From a virus, in the IMG/VR virus record IMGVR_UViG_3300030333_002837, positions 1 to 24,549 of that record: a DNA stretch of 24,549 nt; one strand, 5' to 3'. The position numbers were made by a program, and so were the translations under genes. Below, piece after piece: positions 4,191 through 11,460 of the stretch. Within the stretch, counting starts at the first letter, position 1; the number at the start of each line of letters is the position of its first letter. The notes beneath the pieces are model-generated. The model was not told the origin of the DNA. It made no database searches and worked only from the letters and a program-made list of their open reading frames with translations.

Positions 4191-5612
4191 GTGATTATTA
4201 GTGTAACTAATAACGTAAAAACTAGTGACAACGATAGTAATATGATGATAACGCCTCTAACAAAATCTTTAAGTCCACTTCTTGCTGAAGAAAAAGAAGA
4301 AGAAGAAAAAGTTGTATATCCTGAGATTTCTACTAAAAAAGTATATACTGGTGGAGTGGGTAAACTTCCTTTAGTTTTAGAGATGCCACAGAAGATAGAA
4401 TTTGATGAGGAGGAAAATACTACATTTGTAACGCCTAAAAACGCTAATCAAGAGCAGATAGATAAAGAAATGGAATCTTTTAATAAGAACCAAGAGATCC
4501 AAATGGAAGTAGCATACGCACAGAGAGGTGATTTAAACGCTAATAACGAGCTAATAAAAAACTACGAAAAGAACCATAACGAGAAATATAGTGAACAGAT
4601 AGCTGATGGAAGAGAAATGACATTTGGAGACAAAGTGGATATGACTCTATCGGTGGGAGGTTTAGCCCCAGTTTGGGGGATATTTTCCGATGCCGCGAAT
4701 CTAGTACAAAATCTAGGACAAGCTGCTGCAGCTGGGATAACAGGTGACTTTGATGAAATGAAGCATGATTTAGAAAATGCTGGTTGGGCCACGGCGGGAA
4801 TAATACCATTTGGAATTGGACAGTTTTTTACCGGTATAAAGCATGCTAAAAACTCTAAGAATATTGTTAATACAGTAAAAAACACTAGCGGCACTAAAAA
4901 TATAAACTCTGAATCACTACTTGATTTCATAAGAACAGCGGATGATGCTGCTATTCAGAACTCTAAATTACTAACTAATGAACAAAAAGTATCAATACTA
5001 AATACTAGAGTAGATGCAAGGATAGCTAAAGCTGCTAATGCTGGGGACGTGGTCAATGGTGTAGACTATTATAAAGGAGCTACACATTATGGGGAAGTGA
5101 ATAATATAGAGAAATATAATACAGTAAAAAATCAAGTTGTTGCTGGTCAAACTAGTTACGGGAGAACAGTAGATGCAAATATGTCTAATATAAACTTTAC
5201 AGCAGCTACAGATCTAAAACCAGACATGGTAAATAAAATAGGTACACAAAGTGGTAGAAATATATATGAGGTTACTTTTCCAGATGGTAGTACACAAAGA
5301 TTTTGGAGATCTTCAGGAAAGGGAGGTAAAACAATAAAAATGCCAGATGGTACAAATGTAAGTTCGGAAGGATTTTTCGGTACACTTCCTGGTCACATGG
5401 ATATAAAACTACCTTATGATCAAGCGGTTCAAATGGCTATTAACTCAGGGGCAAAAATGGGAACAAAGCAATTTGATGATTATGTAAGACACTTTCAAGG
5501 TACTAACGGTTGGTTTGTTAAATCTGGTGATTGGCAAGGATATGGATCTACAACTTTTCAACAAACTGGTGCTGTGTTAAAAAATTGGTTCGATAGTGGC
5601 CTATTAAAATAA
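4191..5612 (+). CDS. Large protein with pre-toxin-like hydrophobic centre; possible virion or effector protein
   Basis: A 473-residue protein starting at GTG (4191) behind an A-rich leader; ATGs at 4242 and 4245 are alternatives. Residues 1-145 are acidic and low-complexity. Residues about 145-220 hold a Gly- and Ala-rich hydrophobic segment with P.WG.F.DAANL...G and a second stretch GWATAGIIPFGIGQFFTG, a style seen before the toxin domain of polymorphic toxins (pre-toxin regions) and in some membrane-penetrating virion proteins. The C-terminal 120 residues are a separate aromatic-rich domain (GHMDIKLPYDQA, HFQGTNGWFVKSGDW). No catalytic motif was recognised. Its stop overlaps the next start as TAATG, so the two are coupled. 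It could equally be an internal virion (ejection) protein. Confidence 0.75.
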   Translation: MIISVTNNVKTSDNDSNMMITPLTKSLSPLLAEEKEEEEKVVYPEISTKKVYTGGVGKLPLVLEMPQKIEFDEEENTTFVTPKNANQEQIDKEMESFNKNQEIQMEVAYAQRGDLNANNELIKNYEKNHNEKYSEQIADGREMTFGDKVDMTLSVGGLAPVWGIFSDAANLVQNLGQAAAAGITGDFDEMKHDLENAGWATAGIIPFGIGQFFTGIKHAKNSKNIVNTVKNTSGTKNINSESLLDFIRTADDAAIQNSKLLTNEQKVSILNTRVDARIAKAANAGDVVNGVDYYKGATHYGEVNNIEKYNTVKNQVVAGQTSYGRTVDANMSNINFTAATDLKPDMVNKIGTQSGRNIYEVTFPDGSTQRFWRSSGKGGKTIKMPDGTNVSSEGFFGTLPGHMDIKLPYDQAVQMAINSGAKMGTKQFDDYVRHFQGTNGWFVKSGDWQGYGSTTFQQTGAVLKNWFDSGLLK

Positions 5613-5857
5613 TGGCTGAAACTACAACGGGACCAGATGGTGGTAAACAAAAGCTATCTGCGCAAGCAAGAAGGGATAAACAAGCAAGAGATAAAGCTTA
5701 CGCGATGACAGATGATAGAAAGAAAAAGAAAGCGCAAAACCAGAGAATAGGACAAAGAAGTGACTCTGATCTTCATCATACTAAGTCTGGCACAGTAAGA
5801 AGAACATCGATAGCTTATAATAGAGCAACTCACACTAGAGGTGAGGTTAATACATAA
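5612..5857 (+). CDS. Small, highly basic protein with an HH...NR...H motif
   Basis: An 81-residue protein, very rich in Lys and Arg (RDKQARDKAYAMTDDRKKKK), predicted disordered in the first half. The C-terminal third reads SDLHHTKSGTVRRTSIAYNR then ATHTRGEVNT, an HH, a Gly, then N-R and a final H-T-R-G. This faintly recalls the His-rich core of HNH/endonuclease VII-type nucleases, but the fold cannot be claimed from so few residues. It is translationally coupled to the large upstream protein (TAATG), so the two probably act together, either as effector and partner or as virion proteins. Confidence 0.62.
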   Translation: MAETTTGPDGGKQKLSAQARRDKQARDKAYAMTDDRKKKKAQNQRIGQRSDSDLHHTKSGTVRRTSIAYNRATHTRGEVNT

Positions 5858-5870
5858 AAAACAAAAAGAT

Positions 5871-6197
5871 ATGAGTAAACCATTCAAAATGCTAGGACAC
5901 GAACTTCCTGGACCCAATCAGAGGACCTCTCTTAAAATGTTAGGTCAAGAGATGACGAGAGGCACTGGTTTAAGAGCAGATATGGAAAGTAATATACATT
6001 CGCTTATAGGCGGTGGAATGTTAGATGCGGCTGTAAGAGGGCAATATGTAGAAGATGATACTGGGATGAAAAGAAATCAACCAGCTGTAGAAGATGATAC
6101 TGTGGAAACGTTCTCAGGAGGCGTTGACGGAGGGCACGGACCAACAAGTAAGAAAAAAGTAGACGTAGAAGTAACTGTTAACGGACAAAAAGTATAA
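5871..6197 (+). CDS. Small protein with the shared SKPFKM N-terminal motif (108 aa)
   Basis: The open frame extends back to 5841, but the ATG at 5871 is preferred. It follows an A-rich leader (AAAAAACAAAAAGATATG) and gives MSKPFKMLGHELPG, whose first seven residues match the products of 6203 and 7166. A second, similar unit follows at about residues 21-29 (SLKMLGQEM), so the motif may be duplicated inside the protein. The rest is acidic and low-complexity, ending VDVEVTVNGQKV. No enzyme motif is present. It belongs to a run of five genes with related N-termini and is probably a small virion-associated or scaffold-like protein (inference). Confidence 0.66.
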   Translation: MSKPFKMLGHELPGPNQRTSLKMLGQEMTRGTGLRADMESNIHSLIGGGMLDAAVRGQYVEDDTGMKRNQPAVEDDTVETFSGGVDGGHGPTSKKKVDVEVTVNGQKV

Positions 6198-6202
6198 AGA
6201 AT

Positions 6203-6523
6203 ATGAGTAAACCATTCAAAATGAGGGGAACACCCTTTAAAAGAAATTTCGGTATAGGAGAGACAGAATCTCCTGATAAAACATCACCAGCTAGTCTAAA
6301 TATCAATTGGGGTGACGTAGCTGGTAAAGCAGTGGAAGGATTTGGAAATTGGGCTCAGAAAACATATGGAGGAGTTAATCCTACTAACACTGAAGAAAAA
6401 GATGAAGAGGGAAATCCAGTTGAAAAAGAATCTATAGGTTCTAAACTAGTAAAAAGTATAATAGGTAGTTTTAAGAAAGATGAATCTACTGAAGATGTAA
6501 CAGACGAAGAAAAAGAAGGATAA
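6203..6523 (+). CDS. Small tag-bearing protein (106 aa)
   Basis: A 106-residue protein whose first 19 residues, MSKPFKMRGTPFKRNFGIG, are identical to those of the product of 7166. The middle (about residues 34-55) has a Gly-rich amphipathic helix (GKAVEGFGNWAQKTYGG) and residues 70-106 are a charged tail (FKKDESTEDVTDEEKEG). It starts six bases after the upstream stop and ends one base before the next ATG. The basic-aromatic tag followed by a disordered acidic body would fit a protein directed into the capsid or to a membrane, but this is inference. Confidence 0.7.
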   Translation: MSKPFKMRGTPFKRNFGIGETESPDKTSPASLNINWGDVAGKAVEGFGNWAQKTYGGVNPTNTEEKDEEGNPVEKESIGSKLVKSIIGSFKKDESTEDVTDEEKEG

Positions 6524-6524
6524 T

Positions 6525-7136
6525 ATGGAAATAATGTCACCGTTAAGAGCAGGAGGAGGAACATCTCCATTTCAAAAGAGAACAGCCACTAGAGGTGGTA
6601 AGCATGGTATAAAGGCTACATCAACAGCTAGACGTAGAGGTGGATTCTCTAAAACCGGTGCTAAAGGTTCTAATGTACATGGTTACAATGTGGCTACAAG
6701 ATTTTCTCCATTTGCAGATCCTAGTCTCCAAAATCCATTAGCTGGTAAATCAGGTGGTGGAGGAGGTGGAGGAAAAGGTGGAGGTGGAGGTGGAGGCGAC
6801 ACTTATAACTACACTATTGGTGATATTGACATGGGAGATATAACTACCGGAAACCAAAGCAATATAAACGAACAAGTAAATAATCAAAACGCTGGAAGTT
6901 TACCTACATACAAAGAAGCTTGGAGAAAAATGTCTGTTGAAGAAAAAGAAAAACACGGTGGAGATTACAATAAATTTGTTGAAGCAGCTGAAAAATGGTG
7001 GGCTTCTGACGCTGGTAAAAAGTATAAAGCAAGTTTAAAACAAAAAAATAAGCAAAAACAAAAAAATATCAATCAAAAAAATATACAAAAAAATATAGGT
7101 CACACACTTAAAATCGGCCCAGGATTTTCTATATAA
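6525..7136 (+). CDS. Glycine-rich protein with a variant of the N-terminal motif (203 aa)
   Basis: A 203-residue protein starting MEIMSPLRAGGGTSPFQKRT; the inner ATG at 6534 would give MSPLRAGGGTSPFQK, closer to the motif P[FL][KR]..G..PF[KQ] of the neighbours. The basic N-terminal 60 residues are followed by a pure Gly linker (about residues 76-91, GGGGGGGKGGGGGGG), a Thr/Asn/Gly-rich stretch (about 93-115), a helical segment with YKEAW.KMS..EK...GGDY.KF and a Lys/Gln/Asn-rich tail (KQKNKQKQKNINQKN). This is a modular, structural type of protein with no catalytic motif. Its position in the tag cluster suggests it is virion-associated. Confidence 0.68.
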   Translation: MEIMSPLRAGGGTSPFQKRTATRGGKHGIKATSTARRRGGFSKTGAKGSNVHGYNVATRFSPFADPSLQNPLAGKSGGGGGGGKGGGGGGGDTYNYTIGDIDMGDITTGNQSNINEQVNNQNAGSLPTYKEAWRKMSVEEKEKHGGDYNKFVEAAEKWWASDAGKKYKASLKQKNKQKQKNINQKNIQKNIGHTLKIGPGFSI

Positions 7137-7165
7137 AAAGAATAAATAATTAAAAACAAAAAACT

Positions 7166-7867
7166 ATGAGTAAACCGTTTAAAATGAGAGGGACACCATT
7201 CAAAAGGAATTTTGGAATTGGTAATGAACAACCTTCTCCAGCACAGTGGCATAAAGAGGGTCACGAAAAAGGATTCTTTCAAAGTATACACGGTGCAATA
7301 ACCGGTACTGAAGGAAAGAAATTCGGAGAAACAAAATTTGGACAAGCACTTCAAACTGTAGGTTCTAATATACAAGAAGGTGAACCTTTGTTAGAAGGAG
7401 TTTTACCTGGTTCTGAAAACAAAGATGTTGACGTAAATACAGAAGAAAATGTTAACACTAAAAACACTGAAAACGCTGAAAACACAACAACGTTAAGTGA
7501 AGAGCAAATGTCGGCTGGAAATCTTCATGACTTCTATAAAGCTGGCGGTGGTAAATTACCATCTTTAGCAGACAGAAGAACTATATATGAGCAAATGGGT
7601 GGAGAAGGAAATTATAGAGGTACTGCCGAGCAAAACACTCAGCTACTTCAACACTTAAAAGGAAACTCACCATTAACTACACACACAACAGGTGTTCCTC
7701 ATAAAACTGATGAAGAAAGATTGAAAGAAATTGAACAAATGCAAGATTGGTGGAGCAAAAAAGAAGAACGCGCTAAAGCAACAAAAACAAGAGATGATAA
7801 AATAAAAACAAAGAAAGAACAAGAAGAAAAAAACAAACCTTTCTGGGAAAAAAAGACAATCTGGTAA
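7166..7867 (+). CDS. Tag-bearing protein with a charged coiled-coil tail (233 aa)
   Basis: Residues 1-19 equal those of the product of 6203, yet the DNA differs at 11 of 19 codons, all synonymous. Residues 25-55 are basic and Gly-rich, 85-115 are an Asn/Glu/Thr-rich linker, and 130-175 form a conserved-looking module (GGGKLPSLADRRTIYEQMGG, then NYRGTAEQNTQLLQHLKG) that I have seen as a short C-terminal module in Bacteroidota phage proteins but cannot name. Residues 185-233 are a Lys/Glu coiled coil ending KPFWEKKTIW. The leader is A-rich (AATTAAAAACAAAAAACTATG). The role is unknown; a virion or ejected protein is plausible. Confidence 0.7.
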   Translation: MSKPFKMRGTPFKRNFGIGNEQPSPAQWHKEGHEKGFFQSIHGAITGTEGKKFGETKFGQALQTVGSNIQEGEPLLEGVLPGSENKDVDVNTEENVNTKNTENAENTTTLSEEQMSAGNLHDFYKAGGGKLPSLADRRTIYEQMGGEGNYRGTAEQNTQLLQHLKGNSPLTTHTTGVPHKTDEERLKEIEQMQDWWSKKEERAKATKTRDDKIKTKKEQEEKNKPFWEKKTIW

Positions 7868-7927
7868 AAAACTTACCAAAAAATAATAAAACCAAATTAA
7901 TTAAACAAATATAAAAACATAAAAATT

Positions 7928-8506
7928 ATGGCAGGAATAGGAGATTACGACTCAAACAAGCCTTTTAGATTAAAATCACAAGGAATGCCTTTTAAAGAAA
8001 TAGGTTCGTCTAGCGTTAACGATAGTCCATTACCTCTTCATGAAAAAGGACATGGGTTAGGTAAAATACTAAAAAATACTTTTAGTAACGTTAAACAAAA
8101 AATTGTAACAGGTATTACTAAATCTAGGGTTAAAAAATCTGAGAAAAAAGATAAAGATCATGGTGGTATAGTTCCAGGAACTAGAAAAACATTAGATACT
8201 TATATTGAAACTAAAGGTTCTAATGCTGGAAACTTAAAACCAAAAGGTAAAAATACACCAATAGATATAAAACATAGTAAAGGGTTTGAATTTACTAGAG
8301 GTGGTGGAGATCCTTATATTTATAAAACAAAAGATGATGGCCAAACATTCCAATACAAGAAAATTGGAGAGACAGGTTGGTCAGACGTTAAAGGTGGACA
8401 TGATAAGATAATGGAATCTTATGTAAAATCTATAGAGAAACCTTTAAAAAACGTAAAAAAGGATAAAGAAATAAAACATTCAGAATATAACTTTATCGAA
8501 TATTAA
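7928..8506 (+). CDS. Basic protein with a variant of the PFK motif (192 aa)
   Basis: A 192-residue Lys-rich protein. Residues 9-26 (SNKPFRLKSQGMPFKEIG) align with the SKPFKM.RG.PFK tag of the upstream genes, here preceded by MAGIGDYD. The remainder is basic, with KSEKKDKDHGGIVPGTRKT in the middle and a beta-rich stretch FTRGGGDPYIYKTKDDGQTF, then KKIGETGW, near residues 120-155. No membrane segment or catalytic motif is visible. It is the last member of the tag-gene run, and a small hairpin (8516-8532) follows it. Confidence 0.68.
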   Translation: MAGIGDYDSNKPFRLKSQGMPFKEIGSSSVNDSPLPLHEKGHGLGKILKNTFSNVKQKIVTGITKSRVKKSEKKDKDHGGIVPGTRKTLDTYIETKGSNAGNLKPKGKNTPIDIKHSKGFEFTRGGGDPYIYKTKDDGQTFQYKKIGETGWSDVKGGHDKIMESYVKSIEKPLKNVKKDKEIKHSEYNFIEY

Positions 8507-8515
8507 CAATAAAAC

Positions 8516-8532
8516 ATAGGGAAAGACCCTAT
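8516..8532 (+). repeat. Short hairpin between genes
   Basis: ATAGGG-AAAGA-CCCTAT forms a six-pair stem in the gap after the tag-gene run. It is followed by A-rich rather than T-rich sequence, so it is more likely a stabilising or processing hairpin than a terminator. Confidence 0.35.
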
Positions 8533-8565
8533 ACCTACAAATATTAACCAAAAAAACCAAAAAAA

Positions 8566-8856
8566 ATGACTTATTTGTATTACAAAAGTTCGTACACCAC
8601 GAACACAAACAAACCGAATGAAAAAACTATTAAACAATGGGAGCATCTTGCAGAAAAGAAAAACTGGAGGATCACCCAATTACCCAATGGGTTCTACCAA
8701 ACAGAATGCTCAAATCCTGATAACGAGGAATGGTACGCTGTTACAAGGAGGGAAACTGTAGAAGGCGCTGAAACAGCTATTAATGGAAGCATCGAACACT
8801 TCTCTAAAAAATTAGAATCTATAAAAGGACCTAAAGTTATAAAAACATTCAAGTAA
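8566..8856 (+). CDS. Conserved hypothetical phage protein (96 aa)
   Basis: A 96-residue protein with KKNWRITQLPNGFYQTECSN, then NPDNEEWYAVTRRETVEGAE, and an end SIEHFSKKLESIKGPKVIKT. It reads as a small beta-hairpin region followed by a helix. I recall closely similar sequences in uncultured marine phage genomes, without a known function; this is memory, not a search. It lies 23 bases before groEL in the same direction and behind a strongly A-rich leader (AACCAAAAAAACCAAAAAAAATG), so it is likely co-transcribed with the chaperonin genes. Confidence 0.68.
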   Translation: MTYLYYKSSYTTNTNKPNEKTIKQWEHLAEKKNWRITQLPNGFYQTECSNPDNEEWYAVTRRETVEGAETAINGSIEHFSKKLESIKGPKVIKTFK

Positions 8857-8879
8857 AACAATAAATTAAATTAAATTAA

Positions 8880-10445
8880 ATGGAATATAATCAGCCTAGC
8901 GAGATTGTCAAAGATTTAAACTTTGGTGATGACGCTAAACAAAGAATTATAAGAGGCGTGGATAAACTTGCTCAAGCAGTTAAGTCCACTCTAGGGGCTT
9001 CTGGTAAATGTGTTATTTACGAAGACGCCCGAGGAAAACCGGTAATCACAAAAGACGGAGTAACTGTAGCCGAATCAGTTGTCTTGTTTGACCCGGTTGA
9101 AAATATGGGTGCTACTTTAATTAAAGAAGCAGCTAGAAATACAGTGAAAGAAGCAGGTGACGGTACCACAACGGCTACCGTTCTTGCTGAAGCGCTAATA
9201 AAAGAGGTAAATAACTGTGAAAAAGATGTAACTATTAGAGATATCAAAGAAGGAATTTACTCTGGACTTGAAAAAGTAAATAATTACTTAGATTCTATTA
9301 AAATAGACGTAAAAGGAGACATGTTAAGTAGTGTTTCTTCTATAAGTTGCAACAACGATACTAAACTCGGTGAGATAATAGCTGAGGCTTACACTAAAGT
9401 TGGTAAGGATGGTGTTGTTTTAATGGAGGAATCTGAAATAGAAAAGACTTACGTAGAGGTTGTTGATGGGGTTCAAGTTGATTGTGGATTGACTTCTCCT
9501 CATTTTGTTACAGATAACGAAAAACAACGTGTTATTTTAGATAATCCACTTGTTTTAATAGTAGCTTCAGAAATTCCAAACGTTAGAAAAATACAAAACG
9601 TGTTAGAGTTTGTGATTAAAAACAATAGATCGTTATTAATTGTAGCACCAGTGTCTCAACAAGTTAAAAGCGCACTTTTAATGAACAAAGTTAAGGGCAC
9701 AATTAAAGTAAACATTATAGATTTACCAGGTTTTGGCCCAACAAAGCAAGATACAATTAAAGATTTAGCAATTTTGACTGGTGCAACAGTAATAAATGAA
9801 GAATTAGGTGATGATTTAGATGGAATATCACTAGATGTGCTTGGAGAGGCTGAAAAAGCCGTTACAGATGATAAAAACACTATATTAACGCTTAATGAAA
9901 CAATTCCAAGTGTTAAAGAGCGTGTAAAAGAGGTTAAAAAGCTACATAAAAACGAAAAAAATCCGTTTTTAAAGAAAAAAATAGAACAAAGAATAGCAAT
10001 GTTATCAGGTTCTGTTGGAATTATAAGAGTTGGAGCTAATTCTAAGGTAGAATTAAAAGAAAAGAAAGATAGAGTTGAAGACGCGATATATGCCACAAAA
10101 GCAGCGTTAAAAGAAGGTATTGTACCAGGAGGAGGAATAGCTTTGTTAAATGCCGCTCAAAGTATAGAAAAAGAAAACGTTGGAGAGAGAATATTGTTAA
10201 AGTCTATAAAGGCACCATTCGAAACTATACTAGACAATGCTGGATTCACACAAGTAGCACCGCGCCCAGAGAAAGGGTTAGGTATAGATGTTGTTACAGG
10301 TAAAAGCGTGGATATGATTGAAAAAGGAATTATAGACCCAGTACTTGTTACTAAAACAGCATTAAAAAACGCGGTAAGTGTAGTATCAACTATAATATCG
10401 GCAAATTGTGTAATATCTAATATGAGAACAAATGAAAGCAGTTAA
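8880..10445 (+). CDS. groEL: Phage-encoded 60 kDa chaperonin GroEL
   Basis: This is a type I chaperonin that assembles into double heptameric rings and folds proteins with ATP in the cytoplasm. The equatorial domain has ITKDGVTVAESV (56-67) and the nucleotide loop AGDGTTTATVL (92-102, matching E. coli Asp87). Asp401 in RVEDAIYATKAALKEG matches catalytic Asp398, and VPGGGIAL follows. The apical substrate site reads GLTSPHF (203-209) where E. coli has GYLSPYF, so two aromatic positions are changed. At 521 residues it is shorter than the 548 of E. coli, mostly because the C-terminal GGM tail is missing. It overlaps groES by 14 bases. It probably folds phage structural proteins, perhaps the capsid (inference). 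Certain as a family member; activity is untested. Confidence 0.97.
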   Translation: MEYNQPSEIVKDLNFGDDAKQRIIRGVDKLAQAVKSTLGASGKCVIYEDARGKPVITKDGVTVAESVVLFDPVENMGATLIKEAARNTVKEAGDGTTTATVLAEALIKEVNNCEKDVTIRDIKEGIYSGLEKVNNYLDSIKIDVKGDMLSSVSSISCNNDTKLGEIIAEAYTKVGKDGVVLMEESEIEKTYVEVVDGVQVDCGLTSPHFVTDNEKQRVILDNPLVLIVASEIPNVRKIQNVLEFVIKNNRSLLIVAPVSQQVKSALLMNKVKGTIKVNIIDLPGFGPTKQDTIKDLAILTGATVINEELGDDLDGISLDVLGEAEKAVTDDKNTILTLNETIPSVKERVKEVKKLHKNEKNPFLKKKIEQRIAMLSGSVGIIRVGANSKVELKEKKDRVEDAIYATKAALKEGIVPGGGIALLNAAQSIEKENVGERILLKSIKAPFETILDNAGFTQVAPRPEKGLGIDVVTGKSVDMIEKGIIDPVLVTKTALKNAVSVVSTIISANCVISNMRTNESS

Positions 10446-10689
10446 CAATTACCTTATAATAGATATGATCAAAAACGAGCCTAAAAAAGTAGGTGGATTG
10501 ATTTTAACAGACGAAATCAACGAAGATAATAGATATTTAAAAGCAAAAGTTGTGTCTGTTGGTGATCTTGTGCAAGGAATAAAAGAAAATGATGTTGTTT
10601 ATTACGATAAGCACGCAGGCCACGGTATACAACATAAAGATAAATTTTACGGCGTTATTAAACAACAAGACGTTGTATTAATAGATTAA
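10432..10689 (+). CDS. groES: Co-chaperonin GroES (Cpn10)
   Basis: An 85-residue Cpn10, the lid of the chaperonin ring. It shows the family pattern NNYLIIDMIKNEPKKVGGLI with the mobile-loop GGLIL (E. coli GGIVL) that docks into GroEL, then KAKVVSVGDL, the ND.VYYDK strand and a C-terminal VIKQQDVVLID. It is shorter than the 97 residues of E. coli GroES, partly in the roof loop. Its ATG lies inside the end of groEL, so translation is coupled and the two are made together. The gene order, EL before ES, is reversed relative to nearly all bacterial groESL operons. Distant phage homologues of Cpn10 such as T4 gp31 serve capsid folding. Confidence 0.93.
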   Translation: MKAVNNYLIIDMIKNEPKKVGGLILTDEINEDNRYLKAKVVSVGDLVQGIKENDVVYYDKHAGHGIQHKDKFYGVIKQQDVVLID

Positions 10690-10758
10690 GCCCAAACCAC
10701 AATCCTTAAACCTTAAACTTAAAAACGAAAACAAATTATTAATCCTAAAAAATAAATT

Positions 10759-11100
10759 ATGAAAGGAGAAACTTACTTGTACACAGTTAATGCTTTAGCT
10801 GGTGCAGACGATGGTGGTGTTTTTAAAGCTTCTGATTTTATGTCAGCAGAAATAGCTAGTGCTAGTACTGTTGAATTAAGATTCAAAGCTGGAAATAATG
10901 CCCTTAAAAATGGAGTGGTTACATTAACACTACCAGCTAATTTAGGTACAGAAAACAAATTAGTATTTAAAAATATATGTAAACAGATTTCTGGATTGCT
11001 AAATAAAGCAGATGGAAAAATGTTTGTATTAGCAGATCAGGTTAATGGTGTTTATATGCAACCATTTACTGGAGCTGTAGCAATCGATGACGTTAACTAA
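10759..11100 (+). CDS. Probable virion protein, tandem paralogue 1 (113 aa)
   Basis: A 113-residue, Ala/Gly/Val-rich, beta-rich protein without Cys-rich or catalytic motifs except one KNICKQI segment. Its residues about 25-110 (SASTVELRFKAGNNA, TLTLPANLG, GKMFVLADQVNGVYMQPFTG) match the corresponding parts of the next two genes: a polar strand, a .TLT strand, a helix, then .[MF].V.AD....Y..P. The three are tandem copies of one about 85-residue domain. The composition and the location in the late operon suggest capsid decoration or another abundant structural role, which is inference. The leader is A-rich (CTAAAAAATAAATTATG). Confidence 0.72.
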   Translation: MKGETYLYTVNALAGADDGGVFKASDFMSAEIASASTVELRFKAGNNALKNGVVTLTLPANLGTENKLVFKNICKQISGLLNKADGKMFVLADQVNGVYMQPFTGAVAIDDVN

Positions 11101-11114
11101 TAAAAAATAAAAAA

Positions 11115-11441
11115 ATGAACAAAAACTTATATTTTACTATTGGTAGCGCTCCATCGGACGCTGCTGATGACGCATTAATGATAAACGCGGATTTATTCCT
11201 AGCAATGGGACCAACAACTGCAACAACTACAAAAATGTATTTCTTAGATAGAGCAAATACAGGTGCTGCAGAAACAATCATAACTTTAACACACGCTGAA
11301 GGTAGAAATATCGATGTTATGGAAGACGTGTGCGAGGCTATGTCTGGTGAACCGAGAGACGGATTCATCGTAATCGCAGATCCAACTAATTCGGAATTTT
11401 GTAGTCCGTATATAACAGACTGTGCATTAACTCAATTATAA
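11115..11441 (+). CDS. Probable virion protein, tandem paralogue 2 (108 aa)
   Basis: A 108-residue protein starting MNKNLYFTIGSAPSDAADDA. It carries the shared domain: ATTTKMYFLDRANTGAAETI, ITLTHAEGRNIDVMEDVCEA and GFIVIADPTNSEFCSPYITD. Compared with the first copy it is more acidic and has two or three Cys residues. It begins 14 bases after the previous stop with the leader TAAAAAATAAAAAAATG. The product is probably cytoplasmic until assembled, as there is no signal peptide. It is likely a small head or tail structural protein. Confidence 0.72.
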   Translation: MNKNLYFTIGSAPSDAADDALMINADLFLAMGPTTATTTKMYFLDRANTGAAETIITLTHAEGRNIDVMEDVCEAMSGEPRDGFIVIADPTNSEFCSPYITDCALTQL

Positions 11442-11460
11442 ACTATTAAAAATTAAAAAA

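Noticed and set aside
4540-4930. Leftward frames opposite the large protein gene
   Set aside because: They are antisense shadows of a well-supported gene, with hydrophobic, Ser/Phe-rich products typical of reading the complementary strand of AT-rich DNA.
9656-10096. Leftward frame of 146 codons opposite groEL
   Set aside because: It lies fully within a certain groEL gene and its Ser/Phe-rich product is an antisense artefact.
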